Assembly (NCBI GenBank): GCA_002396805.1
Contig: DGYW01000003.1
Span: 65,026 to 83,546 of the forward strand
DNA length: 18,521 nt
Direction of reading: 5' to 3'
Source of the DNA: Firmicutes bacterium UBA4996
Lineage (GTDB): Bacteria; Bacillota; Limnochordia; Darwinibacteriales; Darwinibacteriaceae
Part shown: one piece after another, positions 1 to 7,024 of the stretch
Position numbering within the stretch: the stretch's first letter is position 1
Layout: each line of letters opens with the position of its first letter
The notes under the pieces: generated by a model
Database searches by the model: none
Seen by the model: the letters and a program-made list of their open reading frames with translations, nothing else
What the model was told of the DNA's origin: nothing
Made by a program: the position numbers and the translations under genes

Positions 1-1
1 G

Positions 2-1126
2 CAACAGCACGAATTCGCCCTTATGTGGAAGCGGTTGCAAAAACAACTAGGGGTTACTATTGGGGAAATTTTGGTCCTCAAGGCCGATGGGGGTACTATG
101 ACCTTAGCCGACTCGCAAGACCGCCCCATAGAAACCATTCTTTCGGGTCCAGCAGCCAGTATCATGGGTGTGCGGGCCTTGGCAGAATGCCAAGAAGAGA
201 ATTTCGTAATTGTTGATATTGGAGGTACCACCACTGATTTGGCAGTGGTGGTGGAAGGCCAAGTACTCTTTGAGCGCAGTGGAGCCACAATTCTTGGCTA
301 CAAGACTTTAGTACCTGCTCTTTTAACCCGCTCTATCGGTTTGGGGGGAGATAGTGCCTTACACTTCTGCACAGAAGAGCAAAAAGTGATTATTGGTCCC
401 CAGAGGGCGGGGCTCCCAGTTTGTCGTGGGGGAGCGAGGTTGACTCCTACAGATGCTGCCGTCGCCCTTGGTCTAGCTACCATAGGCGATAAAACCAGAG
501 CTCTTGCGCAGTGGCAACGTTGGGCTAAGGAGCTTGGTCTAGCTTGGCAAGAGTTGGCCAAATTAGTGCTGGAGGCTTTTACCAGGCAATTGACTGAAGC
601 GGTTGAAAATTTGTATGGGGAGCTAGAAAATGTACCCCTGTATACCATCTCAGAGGTGTTAAACCCACCTCAGATTCGCCCCCAGGCTGTAGTAGGTTTA
701 GGGGCACCAGCAGGCGTCTTTGTGCCACGCTTGGCAGAAAACCTGCATTTGCCCTATGAAATTGTGCCTTTTAGTGCTGGGGCTAACGCCATTGGTGCAG
801 GGGCAGCCCAACCTACCATTGGAGTGACCCTCCATGCCGATACAGAACTAGGCACTGTCACTATTCCGGAAATGGGCTATCAAGGAACATTAGAGCGGCC
901 TCTGTTTTTTACTCAAGAAAAGGCCAGGGATCTGGCAACCACAAAAACTCAAGAACATGCCCAAGCCCAGGGTTATGATGCAACTGCCCAGGTTTACGTG
1001 GTGGAGGAAGAGCACTTCAACATGGTGAGGGGTTTTCGTACTGTGGGGCAGACCTTTACGGTGCGCACCCAGTTGCGGCCACAGGTAAGAAAAATCGGGG
1101 GAGGTCAAAGTAATGAACAAGGCTAA
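2..1126 (+). CDS. Hydantoinase/oxoprolinase (HyuA-like) family protein, 5'-truncated by window edge
   Basis: This is the C-terminal part of a hydantoinase A/oxoprolinase-family protein, an ATP-dependent cyclic-amide hydrolase family of the actin/Hsp70 fold. The exact substrate cannot be told. Counting from the ATG at 23, visible motifs are LKADGGTM (19-26), ETILSGPAASIMG (37-49), the nucleotide-binding DIGGTTTDL (65-73), TRSIGLGGDSAL (102-113), GLGAPAGVF (225-233) and the C-terminal SAGANAIGAGAA (251-262). The N-terminal Hydant_A_N domain is missing because the gene begins upstream, so the ATG at 23 is internal and not a start. The frame is open from position 2. An alternative reading of the first 14 codons in frame 1 also looks plausible (see findings). 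The 3' end overlaps the next gene by 14 nt, so the two are probably translated together. Family assignment is firm; substrate is unknown. Confidence 0.85.
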   Translation, partial: QQHEFALMWKRLQKQLGVTIGEILVLKADGGTMTLADSQDRPIETILSGPAASIMGVRALAECQEENFVIVDIGGTTTDLAVVVEGQVLFERSGATILGYKTLVPALLTRSIGLGGDSALHFCTEEQKVIIGPQRAGLPVCRGGARLTPTDAAVALGLATIGDKTRALAQWQRWAKELGLAWQELAKLVLEAFTRQLTEAVENLYGELENVPLYTISEVLNPPQIRPQAVVGLGAPAGVFVPRLAENLHLPYEIVPFSAGANAIGAGAAQPTIGVTLHADTELGTVTIPEMGYQGTLERPLFFTQEKARDLATTKTQEHAQAQGYDATAQVYVVEEEHFNMVRGFRTVGQTFTVRTQLRPQVRKIGGGQSNEQG

Positions 1127-2423
1127 AAATCAGGTGGGCTTGATCTTCTTTCCTGCCTTTGATTGGGCCATCACTCCAGATCACCCTGAACGCCAAGAGC
1201 GTCTGTTATATACCAGGGATCAGATCCAGGAGGAGGGGCTTTTTGATCATCCCTCCATTGTTGAATATCGTCCGATTGTGGCCACAGACGAGCAGATCTC
1301 ACGTACGCATATTTGCGTTCCCAACTTGGATCGTCATGTGACTGAGTCCCACCGCATTGCTGCTGGAGGTACTATTTTGGCTGCAGACTTAGTGGTAGAC
1401 GGCAAGGTAGATCGTGCCTTTGCCCTGCTACGTCCCCCAGGTCATCATGCTAATCGAGTGATCCATGGGTCGCGGGGTTTTTGTACGGTTAATAACGAAG
1501 CGATCATGGTTGATCATCTCCGGCATCGACTAGGTCCTGATCTAAAAGTAGCCATTGTAGATACAGACGCTCACCACGGAGATGGCACCCAAGATATATT
1601 TTATAATGACCCGGGGGTTTTGCACATTTCCCTCCATCAAGATGGGCGGACCTTGTATCCAGGCACTGGTTTTATCTCAGAAAGGGGAGGTCCCGCGGCT
1701 TTTGGACAAACTGTGAACATTCCCTTGCCACCAGAAACCGGAGATGAGGGTATGTTAATGGTTATGGAACGAGTGGTGTTACCCATTCTTCAAGAGTGGC
1801 AACCGGATTTTGTGGTTAATGCAGCCGGACAAGACAATCATTACTCTGATCCTTTGACTAACATGAATTTTAGTGCTCAGGGATACGCTCAGCTCACGGA
1901 AATGTTGGCCCCAGATATTGTGGTTTTGGAAGGCGGTTATTCCATTGAGAGCGCCCTTCCCTATATCAATGTGGGCCTTTTGTTGGCTTTGGCCGGTCTT
2001 GATTATTCCAAGGTCCGCGAGCCCAATTGGCGCCCGGATACTGTGCGTCAATCTAGTGCGCTCACTGCTGAAGTGGCCAGAATCTGTGATCTGGTTCTAG
2101 CTCAGTGGAAAACCCGTCAAGAAGAAGACTTAGAGCGAGTTTTTGGTCAAGGTGATTTTTTCGAGCGGCGCCGAGACATCTATTATGACACAGATAACAT
2201 TTACGAAAATCAGCAAGAGTATATCCGTCTTTGTCGCGACTGTCCAGGCTGGCGAGTGATCTACACTGCCTCTTCTCACTTTCGAGATCCTGTGGCGGCC
2301 ATTTCTGTACCTTGGAAAGTGTGCCCGAAGTGTCTAGAAGAGGCCCGCACACACTATGCGGCTGAGGAAGAAAATACTAATTTTGCCCAAGCTATTTGGC
2401 AACAGCCAATTTCTAGAAGTTAA
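1113..2423 (+). CDS. Histone-deacetylase/acetylpolyamine-amidohydrolase family protein with C-terminal CxxC-CxxC tail
   Basis: This is a zinc-dependent amidohydrolase of the arginase/deacetylase fold (HDAC, AcuC, acetylpolyamine amidohydrolase), 436 residues. The catalytic domain spans about 1-300. It has the LRPPGHHAN motif with the His dyad 111-112, and VDTDAHHGDGTQ gives zinc ligands Asp152 and His154. The third ligand is Asp241 in AAGQDNHYSDPL, and LEGGY gives the transition-state Tyr276. All catalytic residues are present, so it should be active, cleaving an acetyl or other acyl amide. Beyond the usual domain lies an extension of about 130 residues with Cys374/Cys377 and Cys404/Cys407, which looks like a zinc ribbon. 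The start ATG has GGGGGAGG eight bases upstream and lies inside the preceding gene, so the pair is coupled. AcuC-like deacetylation of a protein and polyamine deacetylation are both possible. Family is certain; substrate is not. Confidence 0.9.
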   Translation: MNKAKNQVGLIFFPAFDWAITPDHPERQERLLYTRDQIQEEGLFDHPSIVEYRPIVATDEQISRTHICVPNLDRHVTESHRIAAGGTILAADLVVDGKVDRAFALLRPPGHHANRVIHGSRGFCTVNNEAIMVDHLRHRLGPDLKVAIVDTDAHHGDGTQDIFYNDPGVLHISLHQDGRTLYPGTGFISERGGPAAFGQTVNIPLPPETGDEGMLMVMERVVLPILQEWQPDFVVNAAGQDNHYSDPLTNMNFSAQGYAQLTEMLAPDIVVLEGGYSIESALPYINVGLLLALAGLDYSKVREPNWRPDTVRQSSALTAEVARICDLVLAQWKTRQEEDLERVFGQGDFFERRRDIYYDTDNIYENQQEYIRLCRDCPGWRVIYTASSHFRDPVAAISVPWKVCPKCLEEARTHYAAEEENTNFAQAIWQQPISRS

Positions 2424-2497
2424 CAGGATTTTGATAGGACAGCTAGAATTTATGTACTCTGACCACATGTTTTATTGTTTGAAGGGCGGGGGTTAAA

Positions 2498-4378
2498 ATG
2501 AATCGGTGGAGACGCCGAAGTTTGCTCATTGTGCTAGATGCAATTCTAGTCAATCTGGCCTATTTAGGGGCCCTTTTTGTTCGTTTTGAGGGTTTTCCTG
2601 CGGAGCATTTGGACCTTTATTGGCGAGCAATGCTTTTTACTACAGCGGTACGTATCCTCACTAATTACTTTTTTGGCCTGTATCGCCGTTCTTGGCAGTA
2701 CGCTTCTATTGGTGAACTCTTAGCAATCGTGGGAGCGGTCTCGGCTGGAACGATGTTTAATATGGCCCTTGTATTTTTCTTTTTCCAATACGTAGCACCG
2801 CGCAGTGTCTTGCTTATTGCTTGGCTGTTGAACATCGCCTTCGTTGGGGGAATTCGCTTTTCGTGGCGGGTCTACCGACAACGGGGACAGCTTTTAAACT
2901 CCGAACCGGGTACTAGTAATGTTATGATTGTAGGGGCTGGAGATGGCGGTGTCTTAGTGGCTCGGGAGCTGAGAAATCATTACGGCCATCGGGTTAGTAT
3001 TGTGGGCTTTATTGATGATGATCCCCTGAAAAAGGGGCAACAGATCTTGGGATGTCCTGTTCTAGGTTGCAAGGAGGATATTCCAGCTCTTGTCCAAGAG
3101 CACAAAGTGGATGAGATAATCATTTCAATGCCCTCTGTTTCCCGCAAGGTGATTCGAGAGATTGTCTCCATTGCTCAACCAACCGGTAAGGTGATCAAGA
3201 TCCTGCCTGGTGTTTTTGACCTCATTGATGGTAACGTAACTGTGCAGCGTATTCGTGAGGTTGAATTAGAGGACTTGCTGGGTAGAGATCCTGTGCAGGC
3301 AGATCTAGCTGGAATTGGTGCCTACTTAACTAATCGCGTGGTTCTAGTTACCGGTGCTGGAGGCTCCATTGGCTCAGAGCTGTGTCGCCAAGTTTTGGCA
3401 TTAAAGCCCGAAAAACTATTGCTCTTAGACAACTGCGAGAATAATATGTATGAGATTGAGATGGAGCTGCGCCAATGGAGTGAAGTGCCCTTGGTGGCTC
3501 TCGTTAAGGACATTCGGGACCGGCGGGCTATTGAAGAAATCTTTGATGAATATCGACCTGAGGTTATCTTTCATGCTGCAGCCCATAAGCATGTGCCCCT
3601 CATGGAGCTAAACCCCGAAGAAGCCATTAAGAATAACGTTTACGGTACATATCAGGTGGCTTGGGCAGCCCATCGCTTTGGAGCCAAACGTTTTGTGTTG
3701 GTTTCTACTGACAAAGCTGTAAATCCCACTAGTGTTATGGGGGCTTCTAAACGAATTGCAGAAATGGTGATCCAATATCTCGATACCATCAGTGAGACCA
3801 ATTACGTTGCAGTCCGTTTCGGTAATGTGTTGGGTAGTCGTGGGAGTGTGATTCCCCTCTTTAAGAAACAGATTTTAGCAGGTGGACCAGTCACCGTCAC
3901 CCATGAGAAAATGATTCGCTATTTTATGACCATTCCCGAAGCGGTTCAGCTAATTTTGCAGGCTGGAGTTTTAGCTCGGGGTGGGGAGATCTTTGTGCTA
4001 GATATGGGAGATCCGGTGCGCATTTTAGATCTGGCTACCACCTTGATTCGGCTTTCAGGTTACGAACCTTATACGGAGATTGACATAAAGATTACTGGCA
4101 TGCGACCAGGCGAAAAACTCTTTGAAGAGTTGCTCACTGCAGAAGAAGGGGTTAATGCCACAACCCATGAACGAATTTTTGTGGCCAGACCCACTGACTT
4201 GGATACGGAGTTACTGGCACAGACAGTTGCGGCGTTTGCCGAGCGACATCTTGGCTATCTACCGAAGGATCAAGCCGCGACGACCCGATTCATCCAAGCC
4301 TTTTTGCCAGAATTTGTAGTGGTGACCAATGCCACGGAAGCCCTTGCAGAAGTGGCAGTTACTAGTGGGGGGGAGTAG
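2498..4378 (+). CDS. Membrane nucleoside-diphosphate-sugar 4,6-dehydratase/epimerase (CapD/PglF/WbpM family)
   Basis: This 626-residue inner-membrane enzyme of surface-polysaccharide synthesis belongs to the long CapD/PglF/WbpM group, which usually converts UDP-GlcNAc to a 4-keto-6-deoxy sugar. The N terminus (about 1-125) holds roughly four membrane helices. A first Rossmann-like domain has VGAGDGG at 145-151. The catalytic extended-SDR domain follows, with TGAGGSIG (285-292), FHAAAHKHVPLME (358-370), STDKAVNPTS (403-412), SVMGASK with Met414 and Lys418 in place of the usual Tyr-x3-Lys, and GMRPGEKLFEELL (534-546). The Met-x3-Lys replacement together with Asp405-Lys406 is characteristic of this dehydratase family, so the missing Tyr is not a defect. 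The ATG is preceded by GGGCGGGGG. The next gene begins within a few bases of its stop. Product identity is not fixed by sequence alone. Confidence 0.9.
   Translation: MNRWRRRSLLIVLDAILVNLAYLGALFVRFEGFPAEHLDLYWRAMLFTTAVRILTNYFFGLYRRSWQYASIGELLAIVGAVSAGTMFNMALVFFFFQYVAPRSVLLIAWLLNIAFVGGIRFSWRVYRQRGQLLNSEPGTSNVMIVGAGDGGVLVARELRNHYGHRVSIVGFIDDDPLKKGQQILGCPVLGCKEDIPALVQEHKVDEIIISMPSVSRKVIREIVSIAQPTGKVIKILPGVFDLIDGNVTVQRIREVELEDLLGRDPVQADLAGIGAYLTNRVVLVTGAGGSIGSELCRQVLALKPEKLLLLDNCENNMYEIEMELRQWSEVPLVALVKDIRDRRAIEEIFDEYRPEVIFHAAAHKHVPLMELNPEEAIKNNVYGTYQVAWAAHRFGAKRFVLVSTDKAVNPTSVMGASKRIAEMVIQYLDTISETNYVAVRFGNVLGSRGSVIPLFKKQILAGGPVTVTHEKMIRYFMTIPEAVQLILQAGVLARGGEIFVLDMGDPVRILDLATTLIRLSGYEPYTEIDIKITGMRPGEKLFEELLTAEEGVNATTHERIFVARPTDLDTELLAQTVAAFAERHLGYLPKDQAATTRFIQAFLPEFVVVTNATEALAEVAVTSGGE
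4367..4375 (+). promoter_or_regulatory. Shine-Dalgarno sequence that places the kinase start near 4381
   Basis: Seven G residues followed by AG lie inside the last codons of the dehydratase gene. The GGAG core (4372-4375) is five bases from the ATC at 4381 and two bases from GTC at 4378. It is 56 bases from the GTG at 4432, far too distant to serve that codon. The kinase frame is closed by a TAG at 4363-4365, so the start must lie between 4366 and about 4402. Confidence 0.6.
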
Positions 4379-4380
4379 TC

Positions 4381-5505
4381 ATCCAACGTTTACCAGAAAT
4401 TATTCCGCACTTTGCCTTTCAGGGCGATTATGTGGGGGCGGAAGTATCAAAAAACGGACATATTAACGACACTTTTTTTCTCCATTTCCGTCAGGAAGAG
4501 GGGAACATTAGGCGCTATGTGCTTCAGTACATTAATAGCAATGTTTTTCGAGAGCCTGAACGGGTGATGGAGAACATTGAGGCTGTGATCAAGCATCTGC
4601 AGATGAAGCTTCTAAAACGGGGTGGAGATCCGAGCCGAGAGGCCATGCAGATCGTTAACACTACAGCTGGAAACAGTTTTTATCGAAGCCCAAGTGGTGA
4701 GTATTGGCGAGCGTACGATTTTATTGAAGGGGCCCAAACCTATGAAATAGTTGAGAATCCTCTTCATTTCTACCATGCTGGGCGGGCGTTCGGTCAGTTT
4801 CAGTTGCTCTTAAGCGATTTCCCAGCTCACACCCTTCATGAGACCATTGTGCGCTTCCACGATACTCGCAAGCGCTTTGCGGATTTTCTCCAAGCAGTTC
4901 AGGCCGATTCTCACGGCCGGGTGCAGGGTGCACGCCGCGAAATTGATTTTCTGTTGGCAAGGGAGCAAGATACAGGTGTCTTGATCGACTTAATAGCATC
5001 AGGGGAGATTCCCCTTAGAGTGACTCATAATGATACTAAATTTAATAACATCATGATTGATGACAAGACGGGTGAAGGAATTTGCGTGTTGGATTTAGAT
5101 ACGGTCATGCCTGGAACTGTCCTCTACGATTACGGTGATGCCATTCGCTTCGGGGCCAGTACTGCCCTGGAGGATGAACCTAATCTGGACTTGGTCTGGT
5201 TGGATCTAGACCTATTCGCGGCGTACACCAGAGGTTATTTAAGTGTTGCCCAAGATTTTCTCGTTCCCACAGAAATCAAGTATCTAGCCTTTTCCGCGAA
5301 ACTTTTGACTTTAGAGACGGGCCTGCGCTTTTTGACAGACTATCTCCAGGGAGATTGTTACTTTAAGGTTGCCCACCCCAACCACAATTTGGTGCGGGCC
5401 AGAACCCAGCTAAAACTGGTTGCGGACATGGAAGCGAAGATGTCTCAAATGGAAGCAATTATTTCTACAATATTGGAGGAAAACTCAAGGGAGGATGTTG
5501 TCTGA
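4381..5505 (+). CDS. NahK-like sugar 1-kinase, aminoglycoside-phosphotransferase fold; probable non-ATG start
   Basis: This APH-fold kinase resembles N-acetylhexosamine 1-kinase (NahK/LnpB), which phosphorylates GlcNAc or GalNAc at C1. Counting from the ATC at 4381 (374 residues), the ATP-loop region is NGHINDTFFL (25-34). The catalytic loop is THNDTKFNNIM with Asp218 and Asn223, and the metal-binding segment is DLDTVMPGTVLYDYGDAIRF (238-257). The HNDTK and DTVMPG signatures are those of the NahK group. The residues before the first GTG (4432), including LPEIIPHFAFQGDY, match the conserved N terminus of the family as I recall it, so the start is upstream. No ATG, GTG or TTG exists there, and ATC is best spaced from the ribosome binding site. 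It lies two bases after the dehydratase stop, and its own TGA overlaps the next ATG by one base. The exact sugar is uncertain. Confidence 0.82.
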   Translation: MQRLPEIIPHFAFQGDYVGAEVSKNGHINDTFFLHFRQEEGNIRRYVLQYINSNVFREPERVMENIEAVIKHLQMKLLKRGGDPSREAMQIVNTTAGNSFYRSPSGEYWRAYDFIEGAQTYEIVENPLHFYHAGRAFGQFQLLLSDFPAHTLHETIVRFHDTRKRFADFLQAVQADSHGRVQGARREIDFLLAREQDTGVLIDLIASGEIPLRVTHNDTKFNNIMIDDKTGEGICVLDLDTVMPGTVLYDYGDAIRFGASTALEDEPNLDLVWLDLDLFAAYTRGYLSVAQDFLVPTEIKYLAFSAKLLTLETGLRFLTDYLQGDCYFKVAHPNHNLVRARTQLKLVADMEAKMSQMEAIISTILEENSREDVV

Positions 5506-5984
5506 TGCCTGATATGCTAGTAAAATTGTACGATTTACCAGATTTGGCACCTATTCGTAAGGAAATGGAAGCACAAAAGATTGTTGTTCGGCCCGGTTTA
5601 GCCCCAGAGAAGCACATTGTGCTCGCTTGGATTGAAGAAAAGTTCGGCCCCGGTTGGGCCAGTGAGGCCGATGTGGCCTTTGCGAATCATCCTGTCACCT
5701 GCCTAGTGGCCGTTGACGAAGCAAAAGGGCAATTGGCTGGTTTCGCATGCTATGAAGCGACGATTCGTAACTTTTTTGGACCAGTAGGGGTGGACCCTGA
5801 CTATCGGGGACGAGGGATCGGAAAGGCTTTATTTATTGAGTCTTTATACGGGTTAAAGCAGTTGGGTTATGGTTATTGTGTCATTGGCGGAGCCGGACCT
5901 GTGGACTTTTACGCCCAGACCGCCGGTGCCATCATAATTGAAGATTCAATGCCAGGTGTGTATAAAGGCCTGCTTAAAAAGTGA
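5505..5984 (+). CDS. GNAT-family N-acetyltransferase
   Basis: This 159-residue cytoplasmic acetyl-CoA-dependent acetyltransferase has a single GNAT domain. The acetyl-CoA pyrophosphate-binding loop is seen in VGVDPDYRGRGIGKALF, with Arg101, Gly104 and Gly106 in the usual R-x-x-G-x-G spacing. FACYEATIRNFFGP (80-93) forms the preceding strands and PVDFYAQTAGA (132-142) the typical C-terminal strand with Tyr. The ATG overlaps the kinase TGA by one base, with GGGAGG ten bases upstream. Its place next to a sugar 1-kinase and a nucleotide-sugar dehydratase suggests that it acetylates an amino sugar or related metabolite, but no 4-aminotransferase is nearby, so a complete bacillosamine-type route is not present here. 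The acceptor is unknown. Confidence 0.85.
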   Translation: MPDMLVKLYDLPDLAPIRKEMEAQKIVVRPGLAPEKHIVLAWIEEKFGPGWASEADVAFANHPVTCLVAVDEAKGQLAGFACYEATIRNFFGPVGVDPDYRGRGIGKALFIESLYGLKQLGYGYCVIGGAGPVDFYAQTAGAIIIEDSMPGVYKGLLKK

Positions 5985-6922
5985 GTAAGGGGATGAGGGT
6001 AGTCATTATAGCCGCGGCTTTCTTTGTTGTATCTACGTCCGTGGTTATTTTGGCGATTTTGCCTTACTTAGTTACCGGTTCTTTAATCAACAACCCCATT
6101 AGCTTCGCTACTACTCATGAACCGGAAACGTTTGGAGTCAAGGTCCAAGATCTAACCCTCACTACAGCGGATGAGCTCACTTTACAAGCTTGGGAAGTGG
6201 CAGTGGAGGACCCCAAAGCAGTGGTGATCATGCTCGGTGGTCTAAGCAACCCTTCGGTAACGGCCTTTTGGGGCCATGCTAGGCTCTTTGCAGAGCATGG
6301 CTATGCTTCATTTTTGCTGGAAATGCGGGCCCATGGGGCAAGTGAGGGAGCACAAGTGGGCTTAGGCTACGAAGAGCACTTAGATGTTTTAGCGGCCCTA
6401 ACTTATCTGCAGGAACAACAGTCTTATGAAGACGTTCCTGTGGTGGTTTTTGGGGTGGATTTAGGTGGAGTTGCAGCCATTAACGCGGTAGGACTTTATC
6501 CTGAATTAGGTGGACTAATTAGCATTGGGGCATTTTCTAGTTGGGCGGGTCTGTTTACAGATAATCTGTATTTTAGCGGAACCCCCCTTTGCATCGCTTT
6601 GCTTGAAAAACCGTTCGTCAAGCTTTATACCATTGCAAAATTTGGTTGGAGTCAACGCCATATCTTTCCTCAAAAACAAATCGCTAATCTCGGCCATCGT
6701 CCGGCCTTACTTATGCATAGTAGGGAAGACGAGCAAGTCTCTTTGTTGAACCTGGAGCGCTTACAGCTTTCTGCCCCTAGCCATGCAGAATTTTGGGTGC
6801 GAGATGGGGCAGAGCATCTAGTGTGTACGGACTTTCTTTACCCCGAGGAAGATCCTGTCTATACGCAACGGATTCTCCGCTTCTTGGAAGATAATTTTAC
6901 TAAACAACCCCTTTCCCAGTGA
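5981..6922 (+). CDS. Membrane-anchored alpha/beta hydrolase with Asp in place of the nucleophile Ser
   Basis: This 313-residue protein has one N-terminal hydrophobic segment (about 6-33, a signal anchor or uncleaved signal) and an extracytoplasmic alpha/beta-hydrolase domain. The oxyanion strand is VVIMLGGLSNPS (81-92), followed by EMRAHGASEG (114-123). The nucleophile elbow reads VFGVDLGGVAAI, with Asp160 where Ser is normal. The acid candidate is Asp250 in HSREDEQVS, and the His is His279 in GAEHLV. The triad geometry is therefore complete but Asp-Asp-His, as in dehalogenases and epoxide hydrolases. A non-hydrolytic role is also possible. The GTG start overlaps the GNAT stop by 4 nt; an ATG at 5993 is an alternative start without clear spacing. 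A terminator covers its stop codon, ending the operon. Confidence 0.8.
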   Translation: MSKGMRVVIIAAAFFVVSTSVVILAILPYLVTGSLINNPISFATTHEPETFGVKVQDLTLTTADELTLQAWEVAVEDPKAVVIMLGGLSNPSVTAFWGHARLFAEHGYASFLLEMRAHGASEGAQVGLGYEEHLDVLAALTYLQEQQSYEDVPVVVFGVDLGGVAAINAVGLYPELGGLISIGAFSSWAGLFTDNLYFSGTPLCIALLEKPFVKLYTIAKFGWSQRHIFPQKQIANLGHRPALLMHSREDEQVSLLNLERLQLSAPSHAEFWVRDGAEHLVCTDFLYPEEDPVYTQRILRFLEDNFTKQPLSQ

Positions 6923-6940
6923 GAGGGGTTTAAAATTTTT
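6906..6940 (+). terminator. Intrinsic terminator ending the dehydratase-kinase-GNAT-hydrolase operon
   Basis: A 10-bp stem AACCCCTTTC (6906-6915) pairs with GAGAGGGGTT (6921-6930), with one G-T pair, around a five-base loop CCAGT. It is followed by TTTAAAATTTTT. The hydrolase TGA (6920-6922) lies in the loop and right arm, so the terminator overlaps the coding end. Confidence 0.8.
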
Positions 6941-7010
6941 ACTCCAATTGCATGAAAAGAAAAAGGATATTACGTCTTAAGTGCGAAGTATATGAACGAA
7001 TGATAAAAAC

Positions 7011-7016
7011 AGGAGG
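7011..7016 (+). promoter_or_regulatory. Consensus ribosome binding site choosing the GTG start of the binding protein
   Basis: AGGAGG stands eight bases before the GTG at 7025. The overlapping ATG at 7023 is followed at once by TGA and cannot be the start. The rest of the gap 6941-7010 is AT-rich, and I see no convincing -35/-10 pair in it, although a promoter must lie here because a terminator precedes it. Confidence 0.8.
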
Positions 7017-7024
7017 TTGATAAT

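Noticed and set aside
11..22. GAATTCGCCCTT is identical to the flank left by common TA-cloning vectors and lies at the window edge.
   Set aside because: The ten bases before it do not match those vectors as I recall them, and coding sequence appears to run through it. A chance EcoRI site with matching flank is simpler, though a vector screen would settle it.
298..648. Open frames on the minus strand across the window, for example this one and others of 60-116 codons.
   Set aside because: They lie opposite well-supported genes, resemble no family I recognise, and lack ribosome binding sites.
2424..2497. A promoter in the gap before the dehydratase (TTGATA at about 2429).
   Set aside because: No -10 element with acceptable spacing is present. 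No terminator is seen either, so read-through from upstream is possible.
6941..7010. TTGCAT at 6948 as a -35 box for the transporter operon.
   Set aside because: Spacings of 16-18 bp give TTACGT/TACGTC-like sequences, not a -10 box. The true promoter could not be placed.
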